A program made the position numbers and the translations under genes. This document shows positions 33,801 through 45,800 of a stretch of 64,000 nt of DNA, piece after piece. The DNA comes from Dendrobium chrysotoxum. Lineage: Eukaryota; Streptophyta; Magnoliopsida; Asparagales; Orchidaceae. The notes under the pieces are model-generated. The model searched no databases. It was not told the origin of the DNA and was given only the letters and a program-made list of their open reading frames with translations. Within the stretch, counting starts at the first letter, position 1. Each line of letters opens with the position of its first letter. The DNA lies in the NCBI GenBank assembly GCA_019925795.1, contig CM034298.1:54834365-54898364 (forward strand), written 5' to 3'.

Positions 33801-36800
33801 CTTTCTTTGTTATGTTATATATTATAATATAATATTACATATTATGTTATAATATATATTATAATATTTTAAAAAAAATAATGATAATATAATATTATTT
33901 ATAAAAAAAAAATGTGTCGAAGACCTCGTGCCGTTGACCTTAGGTCCGGCCGAGATGGTTTGGAAATGAAGACCCGTGCCGTGATCTTAGATCCGGGCGG
34001 ATGGTTTTAAAATTGAAGCCCCCGCGCCATTGATCTTAGATCTGGGCGGGATGAAATAAAATTTGAAGACCTCACGCAGTCGATCTTAGATCCTGGTGGG
34101 ATGGTTTTAATTCGAAGACCCTACGCCGTTGACCTTAGGTCCGGGTAGGAAGAAATTAGGGCAAGTGCCCTCTCTTACCTCCCGGCGCCGGGGAGGGGAC
34201 GCCGGGAGGCTGCCGAAATTTACCGGGAAATTATAGAACCTTGCTTTTTAGAATAATTGGAGAGTAACTCAATTGGGATTAATTAATTAAAATAATCAAT
34301 TGATTTAAATTAATTAATCAAAACATTAATTAAAATTAATTATTCGATTAATTATCTAAAATTTGTAAGCGATTTAAAATATTAGAGCATTTCAAATTGT
34401 AGAGTTTTAAATAGGAGAGCATTTTAAATGAAAACTTTAAATCTGAGAGTTTTAAAATTCGAGAAATAATTTAAAATTCGAGACCAATTTAACAAAATTC
34501 AAGAATTTTAAAATTCGAGAGCAGTGGAATTTAATGTTTAATTTGAGCAATTATAAAAGAAACGCAATTGGGGGGGGGGGGGGAGTTTCACTAATTAACA
34601 TGTACAACACTGCTTTCCAAATCCTCTCAAATTCTCCAAATTTTCAAATAAATCATACAAACTCTCCAATAACAACACAAACTGAAACTCTCAAAACTCT
34701 ACAAAACTCCTCTCAAATCAACAAATATAAGCTCTCCAAAAATCCTAATCTAAACCCTGCCCCTGGTGGGCTCCAGTCCTAACTCTTGGTAAAGCTCCTA
34801 GCAGGCTCTAATCTCTGCAACTGCATCACCTTTGGCTGCAAGCTCTCGCTATTATAACTACTGGCTACGAACTCTGGATCAGCACGTATCTGCACACAAA
34901 ACAAACAAATATTAGTACATCATAAATAGAAATCATTAAAATGCTGGATAGTGATAAATCTAACTGCTAGTAAAACAAAAGTACTGAGGAGCAAGAAAAG
35001 CTAAGTACTGGAAAAACTAGTAGAGTCACAGTGTAGTAGGGAAAAGACTACGAGCACAAAAATAACTAAAACACTGACGCAAGTGTCAAAACCTCAAGGT
35101 GTCAAAATCACAAACTCAAACCAACTCAAACAAGTACAAGAACAAATCTCCAAGCATTGTAAAAGCAACCGCTGTCAAGTTTCAAAACTACAGTCTAGTG
35201 TTAAACCAGCAAACAACTAAAAAATATTGGGCTACTTCTAAGGGAAGCAGTAAGACCCGCGTGTTAGGGAATTTCTAAGTGAAGAACCCTAAACCCCTGG
35301 GCAGCCTTGTTTATAAGAACTTGGTTGTAAGTCCCACTACCCGGCAGCTTTCATAGGAAAGACGTAAGCCCGACCCTAGGGGAAAGTTCTTTAGGTAAAA
35401 TCAACCTAAAACCCAAACCCCAAATTAAAACATCCGGCAACTCCTAATAGAAGCCGTAAGTCCGATCTCTGAGGGAAATGTTTAGGCAATAACACAACCC
35501 TAGACCCCTCACTCGGGCATCCAAGTCTATAGAGCTTGGCCGTAAGACCCACAACTCGGGCCACTTAGCCTACAGGGCTAGGTCATAAGACCCATCATTA
35601 GGCAACTTCTTAGGAAGCCATAAGACCACCCCACCAAAATCTTCGGGCTACTTTCTAATGAAAGCCATAAGTCCCTACCCAAATCTAACCATGCAGACAT
35701 CTCTTGCTTTAAAAGAGAATGTCATCTTTAAATAATGCTTTGAAATACAGTAATTACAATATTGATCTTATGTTGAAAGCATGTGGAATTCCTACTCCAT
35801 AAAATAGCAAAAGCAATGGGCATCCTAGTCTATAGGATTAGGTTGTAAGACCCGCTATTGGGTAACTTCTAAGTGAAGTCATAAGACCCACTTTTTAGGA
35901 AAATTACTAAATAAATTGTAATTGATCCTAAACTCCAAATAATCCAATTCAAAACACTGGGCATCTTAGTCTAAATGATTAAGTTATAAGACCCATTTTC
36001 CAGGCAATTTCCTAAGAGAAATCATAAGACCTACCAAAATAACTAAACCCCTGGGCAGCCTTGCTGTAGAGTTAGGTTGTAAGCCCCACCTTTGGGCAAC
36101 TCATAAATAGAGTAGTAAGCCCCACTCCAAATTAAATCTACGGGCTACTTTCTATGAAAGTTGTAAGCCCCGACCCAAATTCAAATTTCTGTGTAACTTC
36201 TAAACGAAGTTACAAATTCCTAAATTAAATCAACTTCTGGGCATTCTAATGGATGTAAGCCCCAAAATCCAACTAAAATTAAAACCCAAACCTAACCACC
36301 TCAATCTACTCGGGATCCCTGAGAGGAGGCAACCCATGGCTGCTAATCAGATTCCCTGGACATTACGGTCAATGATTGTAGTGTTGGTAGACTGAGACCT
36401 ACGGTATACCCGGGACGACGGAACCATGGGATCTTGATCGGGTTTACCTCCGTTTGCCTCATAATTGAGACTAAAAAATACCTAAAATTTATTCATCCTT
36501 AATCGAGAGTTCTCTCTTACGTGTTAAGAGAGGTAATTAACTATGAGTGCTTGCGCTCATGGGAAGTAAGGACCCCAGATCTAATTAAACCCTGACTACC
36601 CTCAGGGGAAATCTGGTTAATTCTAATCTGACTTAAGGGAAATGGAATCCTACAGCTGCGAAGAGGGATTCACGCATTCATGCCATTTTTCTTGAGCCAA
36701 CAGATTTCTGGCGACTCCACTGGGGACTACTTCTCTCTCCATCTTTGGATGAAAAGAAAATATTTAGTCTTAAAATACTAAATATCTAAAACGAATATGG

Positions 36801-39800
36801 ATGTTATTTTATCATAAATTCGTGTTTGCTTTTCCAGCAGAATTCAGGTTGACTCTAATCCCTGCAAGTTCTGTTGGCAGGTTGATAATATGACGCCTGT
36901 GAAGTCTTTCATGACTGTGAACCTGGGTGAGGGAGCTAGAGTACAGTTCCCTCAAGCTGTTCTGAACACAGGATATGCTGGAGCAACCATTCAGTTTGGA
37001 ACCATTTCCGAAGTCATGCAGTTCCAGCAGTTCCTTCCTGAGAATGTTGTTAGCGTACCTACTGTCAAAGGTGTCACTAAAAAGCCTATCACTGAAGCTG
37101 TTGATGAGAAGGCTCCCAAGAGGGCCTCTGTATTTTCAAGGCTCTCCATGGCATCTGCTACTGCCCCGACTGTTCAAAAGAAAATTTCTGATCCTAAGCT
37201 GCAATCTGTTGCCGTTAATACAACTAGTCGGAACATAATCCAGGAGGAAGTGCCTGAAGAATACATTATTGAAGTTCCTGATGCAAGTGCTAAGCTTTCC
37301 AGGAAAGCCAGAAGGAAGGCCAACGCTCGCTTGCGAGCTAATGGCTTGATGCCCAATACACCTCAAGAATCATCGCCGCAGTTGGAGGCGAATGTACCCA
37401 CAAATAATGGTTTTGAACCATTAAAGTGGGTCAAGAGAAATAATGATAAGGGCCAATTAAAGAAGTCTTTCTGGGAGACTTCGCGTCAGCAGCCACAACC
37501 GCCAAAGAAGGAAGAATCTGCCTCTTCCAAGATATACAAAATACTGAAAGCTGTTAAAGATAAAAATCTGCAGCGAAGACTGAGGAAATCCGTCACTGAA
37601 GCTATTTCCTCGAATGCTGCTCATCCTCAGTATAACAAATTTTCATCAAAATCTTATAGAGAGGAGTTTAAACGTCCTCCCTACTACCGAGACCCGAGAA
37701 ATCTCTGTCCTAATATGGGCCGATACCCATATTATGGAAGAAAACAATTGGGAGAGCCTTCTGTTAATATACATGTAAGAGGCTATAATAGAAGATACGA
37801 TAAACAAAGGCCCCAACAATGGCATCATGGATCTAATCATTCAAAAGTACATGCTGATGCTGGTGGTCATCAGTATGTGACTACGAAAAGACAACAAATT
37901 TGGGTTCCAAAAAGACCCAAGTATCCTGAAGCTCAAAAAGAGGTCCATCATAAGGAAATCTACAAAGGGCGACTTAAATCTCAGGTCCAAAAGTTATCCC
38001 CTAATAAGGAGACTTCTGTTGACATGATTACTCCAGAAAAGGAAGAATATGTTGTCTACAATGAATCCCCTGACTCTCCAGTCATACATTGGAAGCGGCG
38101 GTCCCAACTTGGAGACGATCATGAGTTGGATGAGAATGATGACTTCTGTGATGATGATGAAGAAGTAGAGGGGTGTATTGGTCCCATGGACATTGAAGTT
38201 GTCCGGATGGTTGATCATATACCTGATCGATTTAATCAGCATTATACTCGTAGAAATGCAGCGTTCAATCTGCAGAATGAAGAACAACTACGAGATGACC
38301 AAGAACAAGCAGCAGCCATGAATAGAACTCCACAACCAGAAGAAGTTGAGGAGGAAGAAGCTGAAGAAGTTGTAAAAAGATTGCAATTGGAAATGCAATC
38401 TATGCAACAAAAGAAAGATCAAGAAATCTATCACTTGAATGCTCGTCTTGACGAGATGAGTAATATGATGAAACAGTTGTTTGGACAGCTTGGTATGATG
38501 GCTACAACAAGTCAACCACCTGTAGCAAATTCTCAAGGGAATGTTCAAACTACTCCTGATGTACCAGATACTTCTGACAGAAAACTAGAAGAGCTACAGG
38601 AGCCGATTCTGATAGCTTCTAAAGAAGATGAAGTGGTCAGCAAATCCCAAATTGAAAATCTCATCAGTCAAAAGGTTAAAGCAGCTATTGCTTCTGAAGC
38701 TGCCGATGCCTTAGTAGAAAAAGGTCGTCCATATCCGGCTGAATATGATCAAGAGAAGTATCCAAAGGGATATGTTGTGCCAAAATTCAATTTATTTGAT
38801 GGTACTGCAAATCCTCGTCAGCATCTGGCGCAATTCAAAGCTACCTGTGGAAATACAGGAGGCAATGATGCTCTGTTACTACGACAATTTGTCAGTAGTT
38901 TAACAGGTACAGCTTTTGAATGGTATGCTGAGTTACCCAACGACTCAGTAAGAACATTCGCCGAATTAGAGACAATGTTCATTAAAAGATTCGCTAGTGC
39001 AACGAAGAAGGTGACTATTGCTGACCTTGCTCTTGAGAAAAGGAAAAGAGAGGAATCAGTCACCAAGTATATAACCAGGTGGAGAAATCTCAGCATGAAA
39101 TGTGAGCAGCAACTCACTGAAAAGCATGCTGTTGAGCTATTGATGGGGAATATAGATGATCATATGGCTCCATATCTGGCTATGGCTACAATCAATACCT
39201 TTCAAGAATTACTGGATCGTGTTGCTAAATTCGAAAGGTTACCCAGGCCTAGAAGTGCCGGCTTCAACTATAACAACAATCCACCAGGGAAGGGAAAACA
39301 AGTCAAGACATTTGATCCGAAAAGAAGTGAGGTGAATGCTACATTCCCATCTTCTTCGGATAAGAAAGAAAAAGAAAATTCAATGAATCCACTGAAGATG
39401 CCACAACAAACTAGAGAAAGGCAAAGGCCTCCTACTTTGCAGGAGAAAATTAACAAGCCGTATTCTTTCAAAAAAGAATGTACGGGAAAGATTTTTAGGC
39501 ATGCACTAAAGATCGGCCTTCAATTGCCAGAATCCCGCCGACCAGAACAGGCTGGTATGACTGATGATCCGAACTACTGTCCGTATCATAGGATCATAAG
39601 TCACCCAATCGAAGATTGCTTCATCTTCAAAGATTGGGTCGAAAGGAATTATCAGAGCGGTGAACTTACACTTTCTAATAGTGTTCTTGTCAATCCCAAG
39701 AGGGAGAAAACCAATGTTATCTCCTCTATACCCTGTCAGAACACAGAGGATCAGAAAGGAAAAACACCCGAGGAAGATGAAGGTGGTTGGGAGACCTTTA

Positions 39801-42800
39801 TCTCAAAGAAAACTAAACAAATGATGAATGTCTTACTGGCCATTGAAGGCATTCGTCGGAAAAGTGCGCTAGAATTGGAAGTTGATCCAAGACTCTTTTC
39901 TTCAAAGAATTCAGTGGCAGGGGGGGCCAGTTCAAGCAAGAAGAAATCTTCGAAGTACTTCAAAGACCAAAAAGGAAAGCGTAAGTCTGGATCAAAATCT
40001 CAAAAAGAAAAGAAGAAGAAATTGGCAAAGAAGAATACTGTGATTCAAAAATATATTGATTCCATCGATGAATATCAGCAACCTTTGAGGCGTCCTATCA
40101 TGTTAGAGGAATACATGGCTGATTTATTTCTCGAATCGGAATCAGAAAAGGAAGAGAGTATTCCAATCGAGACTTGTCGAGTCATAAATAAACGAGGTGG
40201 AAGGGCTGCAAGAGGACGCAATACACTTCTTGCTATCTATAAAACTGATGTGGAAATGCCTTCTAAGGAAGTACATTATACACCATCACCTTTTACTGAT
40301 TCAGATGAAGAATTACATTTCCCTGATGAAGAAAGTGATCACAAGGGTAAGAAGGTTCTTAAAGAAAAATGCCCAAAACTCGGGAGCAGCTCAGAGTCCG
40401 AGGAAGTTGAAGACATGGAAATTTCAAAGAACTCTCAAGCTGAAGCTAGTTCATCTTCAGAGGTGACACAAATTCAGCTGAGAAGTGGAAAGCAGGTTCC
40501 TCCACCTCAAAAGAAAATAAAGGATAAAGAGAAGAATATTCAACTCAACGAGGCCGCTATTCCACAAGAGCCTCTGAAACCCAAGGTTGCTAGTGCAAAT
40601 GTGGATTATAATATATTATCCCATCTCCGTAAATTACCTGCATTGCTGAGTGTCTATGACGCCCTTCTTATGTCTAAGAACCTTAGGGAAACACTTATTA
40701 AAGCTTTGCAAAGTCCTGAACAGTACGAGGCCTTCTTTGCCGAGCAAAACTTGAAAGAAGCTTTGCATACACAAAGCACCGCTACAATCACTTTCTGTGA
40801 TAGTGATCTGCTCCTGGGAGCTGCGGATCATAATCGGCCACTATATGTTACTGCGGAGAGTAACAACATTGAAATAAATAGAATTTTGATCGATCCAGGT
40901 TCCTCCGTTAATCTAATGAGCCTCAAAACGCTCAAAGGATTGGCCCTGGACATCCAATATTTGAACAGAAGCACGGTGTTTCTACAAGGATTCAATGAGC
41001 AAGGGCAAAGAACGTTGGGGTCCTTGATTTTACCTCTAAACTTTGGGGAACTCAATACAGAGGCAACATTTCACATCATTGATTCCAACACATCGTATAA
41101 AGCACTTCTTGGAAGACCATGGCTCCACGAGTATGGTATAGTGCCTTCAACACTTCATCAATGTATGAAATACATTCGAGATAACGAAGAATATCGCATT
41201 GATGGTGATGAACAACCGTTCTTGGTGCACGAAGTCAAAATCTACGATGATGCCAAGTACTTTATGCCAAAAGGCAACGAGCTTTCAAGAATTCAGGCTG
41301 CTACGCTGGATAAAGTAAAGCCGAAAGATAAAGGCAAGAATAAATCAAAGCAAATTTGCTCAGTGCCTCACCTTGGTAGTGATACAGAAGAGGAAGAGAA
41401 TATCTCTATAACTTTTAAGCCCCTAATCATAGGGAAAAGAAGGAATGAATTGTCAACTGTTCCTTTTGATTACGAAGCTAATCACGCAAATAAGGTACGG
41501 TGTTCAAGCAAACCGAGCATTGAAGGAGAAGAAGAATTCCTTTATCAGCCCAAGGGTACTACAGAATCTCAGGAGGAAGGGGACCCAGGACCCGTTTTCA
41601 TATCTAAGAAATTGCAGAAAGTATCAATTTCAATGATAAGGGTATCTGAAGAGCAGATATCTACTGATATCATCAAAATAGTACCTGTTCCGGCCGCACA
41701 TTCCAAAATATTGACCACCTCACCAAACACAAACATAGAAATGTTAAATACTTTCTATGTTCCTCCCAAAAGAGGTGTTAATGAAAGTGGATCTATTTTC
41801 TATGAATCAAGAGTAATACCGCATCACATTACTCCTGAAATTGAATGCGAAGATGATTGGAGAAATGGAGATTTAAGGATAATCATTCCTCAATATCCTC
41901 CACCAATTATGAGAAAGCTGATAGAAAGAAGAATCTTCTTTGTGCAAACAAGCAAGCAAGCTCGTTACTTCAGAAAGCTCTGGCACAACGAGCAAGCACA
42001 AAAACCCATTGGCAATGGTTTGTATACAACATGGGGTCTTGGATATGCTCGAAATTCATATCTTACACGAACATCATCCTATCATTATCTTGAATACCCC
42101 CGGCGTCCGCGTATTACATGCGCAACGTCCTATAATATTACAGACAGGGAGGAGAGACCATTAGAGTCTGAAAATCAAACTGAAGATCTGATTGTAGATC
42201 TGAAAGAAGCTCCAAAAGAGTTTGAAGAAGGTGGTCAAGCTACTGTAGATGAGCTCAAAGAAATAAATTTGGGTACAGAAGAGGATCCCAAACCTACATT
42301 CCTCAGCACTAATCTCTCACAGGAGAAAGCAGAGGAGCTGAAAATATTACTTCTTGAATACAAAGACTGTTTCGCATGGAATTACACTGAAATGCCTGGT
42401 TTATCACCAGAAGTAGCAATGCATAAACTCTCCATCAATACTAGAATACCGCCTATTAAGCAAGCACCCAGGCGAATGCGACTTGAAATTGAAGAACAAG
42501 TCATTGCTGAAACTAAGAAGCTTATTGAAGCTGGTTTTATTCGAGAAGAGAAGTATGCTGATTGGATCGCTAATATCGTTCCAGTAAAGAAAAAGAATGG
42601 CCAAATCCGTGTTTGTATAGACTACCGGGATTTGAATAAAGCATGCCCAAAGGATGATTTTCCATTGCCAAATGCAGAACTTATGGTTGATAATACATCG
42701 AACCATGACATGTTCTCATTCATGGATGGATCATCAGGTTATAATCAAATCAAAATGGATCCAGAGGATGAAAAACACACCTCATTTCGAACTCCCATTG

Positions 42801-45800
42801 GCATATATTGCTACAAGGTGATGCCATTCGGCTTGAAAAATGCTGGGGCTACCTATCAAAGGGCAATGACTCGAATCTTCGATGATCTAATTCATAAACA
42901 TGTTGAATGTTATGTTGATGACTTGGTTGTAAAAAGTAAAGTTCAACATGAGCATGTAAACGATCTTAGGATTGTATTCGAAAGAATTCGAAAATTTAAT
43001 TTGAAAATGAATCCATTAAAGTGTGCTTTCGGTGTTACTTCCGGAAAATTTCTTGGATTTATTGTGCGTCATAGAGGAATTGAAATTGATCCCTCTAAAA
43101 TTAAAGCAATAGTGGAAATGCCACCTCCAAAAACGTTAAAACAACTTCGTTCAATCCAAGGTAGATTGGCGTATATTCGAAGGTTTATATCTAACCTTTC
43201 AGGTAGATGTCAACCATTCGCACGTCTAATGAAGAAAAATACACCTTTCATATGGGATGATGCATGTCAAGAGGCATTTAATAGCATAAAACAATATTTG
43301 CTACATCCTCCAATCCTTGCTGCCCCAATCCCAGGGAAACCCCTAATCTTATATATAGCTGCTCTTGAAGAATCACTCGGAGCATTGCTAGCACAAACAA
43401 ATGAAGATGGTAAAGAAAATGCCCTTTATTATATCAGCCGACGATTGATAGGGGCAGAATCTAAATATTCACCTATAGAAAAGCAATGTTTAGCATTGAT
43501 CTTTGCCACTCAAAAACTTCGACATTATATGTTATCCCATAAAATCACTTTAATATCTAAAGTGGATCCATTAAAATTTTTAATAACTAGACCCACTCTC
43601 ACTGGTCGTCTAGCCAAATGGGCTGTCTTGCTAATGCAATTTGACATAACATATATGCCACAAAAAGCAGTGAAAGGACAGGCTCTAGCTGACTTTCTAG
43701 CGGCCCATCCTTTACCTGCAGATTCTCCACTCAACGATGAACTGCCAGATGAGCAAACACTTGATGTGGAGGAAAGAGAAAATATTCCAGAATGGGAGCT
43801 CTATTTCGATGGAGCTTCATCAATAAAACTATCAAAGCCACCTAAGTTCCCTACAATTCAAGTGGGCGTCGGCCTCATATTTGTTACGCCACAAAAAGGG
43901 ATACTCCGATATTCCTATAGCTTAACAGAGCCTCGCACTAATAATGAGGCTGAATATGAAGCCTTAATAGCAGGCCTTGAGTTGGCAATTAACATGAACA
44001 TCCAAAAACTTCATATATATGGAGATTCTCAACTCATCATCAAACAAATAATAGGCGCTTTCAAAATCAATAAGCCTGAATTAATCTTGTATCATGAGTA
44101 TGCTCTGAAACTTCTACAACAAATTCCTGAAGTAACTCTCACTAGAATTACACGTAGTGAAAATGGCAAAGCTGATGCACTTGCAAAGCTAGCCAAAGAA
44201 TTAGCAAATCCTCAGGAGGATCCAATCCTCATAACTGTTCAAAATAGGAATGCATTAACTCCAGCTATCATACAAGAGGATGAAGGAAAAGAAATGCAAA
44301 AGAGCTTGGCTATATCTGATGAAAATGATTGGAGAGATCCATTCATCAGATATTTCAAGGAAGGGAAATTGCCCGAAAATAAATCCGTGGCTTCGCAAAT
44401 ATCACGGAGAGCATTAAGATATGCTTTTGTGAACGATACATTATATCGTAGATCATTTGATCAAACGTGGCTACGATGTTTGGGTCCCGATGAATCCCAA
44501 AAAGTTATAAGTGAAATACACGAAGGATTGTGTGGTGCACACCAGTCTGGACCAAAAATGAAAATCAAAATCAAACGTATGGGATACTATTGGCCAAATA
44601 TGGTTCAAGATTGTATCGACCATGCTAAGAAATGCCATCAATGTCAAGTGCATGGAGATATCATGCATCGACCTCCCAATCCGCTACACCCTACAGTAGC
44701 GTCATGGCCATTTGAAAGCTGGGGTACCGATATAATAGGCCCTATAGAACCACCATCTTCATTAGGACATCGGTTCATCCTTGCTGCCACTGACTACTTT
44801 TCAAAATGGGCTGAAGCAATTCCCTTAAGAGAAGTTAAAGCAGATAATGTGATGAAATTCTTTCGAGATAACATTGTTTATCGATTTGGAGTACCACGGC
44901 GAGTTATATCTGACAATGGTACATCCTTTAAAAGTGCTAAAATCTATAAATTTATCGAACGACATAAAATAGATTGGCGTTATTCTTCAATATATAATCC
45001 ACGAGCCAATGGTTTAGCTGAAGCTTTTAACAAAACCTTGGTAAAATTACTTAAGAAAATTCTCTCTAAAAATAAGAGAGAATGGCACGATAAATTGACA
45101 GAAGCTCTATGGGCGTATCGCACCACTTATAAAACTGCAACGCAGGCCACCCCATATTCACTAGTTTTTGGAACTGAGGCAATATTACCTCTCGAGGTTG
45201 AGTTGCCGTCTCTTCGTATTGCTGTTCAATATGAATTAACTAAAGAAGAAAATGATCTTCTACGACTTGAAGAACTCGAAGCTCTTGATGAAGTTCGACT
45301 TCAAGCTCAACAAAGTTTAGAATCCTACAAAGCAAGAATGACTAGGGCTCATGATCGAATGGTTCGTCCTAGAAGCTTTAAGGAGGGTGAACTTGTTCTA
45401 GTTCGCCGAAGGCCTATAATTCCTCACCGTCGCCTTGGCGGTAAATTTGACCCAATCTGGGAAGGACCCTTCATCATTGAAATAGTGTATGAAGGAGGAG
45501 CCTATCAACTCATAGATCTAAAAGGTCAAAGGCCTATGCCACCAATAAATGGTCAATATTTAAAGAAATATCACACATAAAGATGTTATGTATATAAATT
45601 TGCCTACAAGGTAGGAAACAAATTTTAATCCTCTCCTGAAGACAGGAGGCAATTTTTATATTCTCCTGCAATCTATGAGATAAGTTCAATACCCTCCTGA
45701 AAGACAGGAGGTAATTTTATATTCTCCTGTAATCTAGGAGATAAATTCAATACCCTCCTGAAAGACAGAAGGCAATTTTATATTCTCCTGCAATCTAGGA

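Larger units (their letters stand above)
32943..36702 (+). mobile_element. Tat 5' LTR (3.76 kb)
   Basis: It starts TGTTAACA plus a 17-A run and ends TTGAGCCAACA. Inside, in order: a 66-bp array, an AT-rich stretch, a ~56-bp array, the block GGAGGCTGCCGAAATTTACC (34202-34221), an AT-rich stretch, a TATA-like box, a 14-G run, a hairpin array and the CCCGGGACGACGG block (36409). The many overlapping open frames near 32850-33830 come from the 66-bp repeat (22 codons) and are not genes. Confidence 0.95.

Noticed and set aside
32851..33852. Long Arg/Ser/Cys-rich open frames on both strands in the Tat LTRs (also 46349-47272)
   Set aside because: They follow the 66-bp tandem repeat in several frames and both strands, lack known domains and lie in LTRs, so they are by-products of the repeat period.
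36709..36727. Possible tRNA gene end
   Set aside because: Only the 19-base primer-binding complement is present, directly after an LTR; no cloverleaf can be formed.
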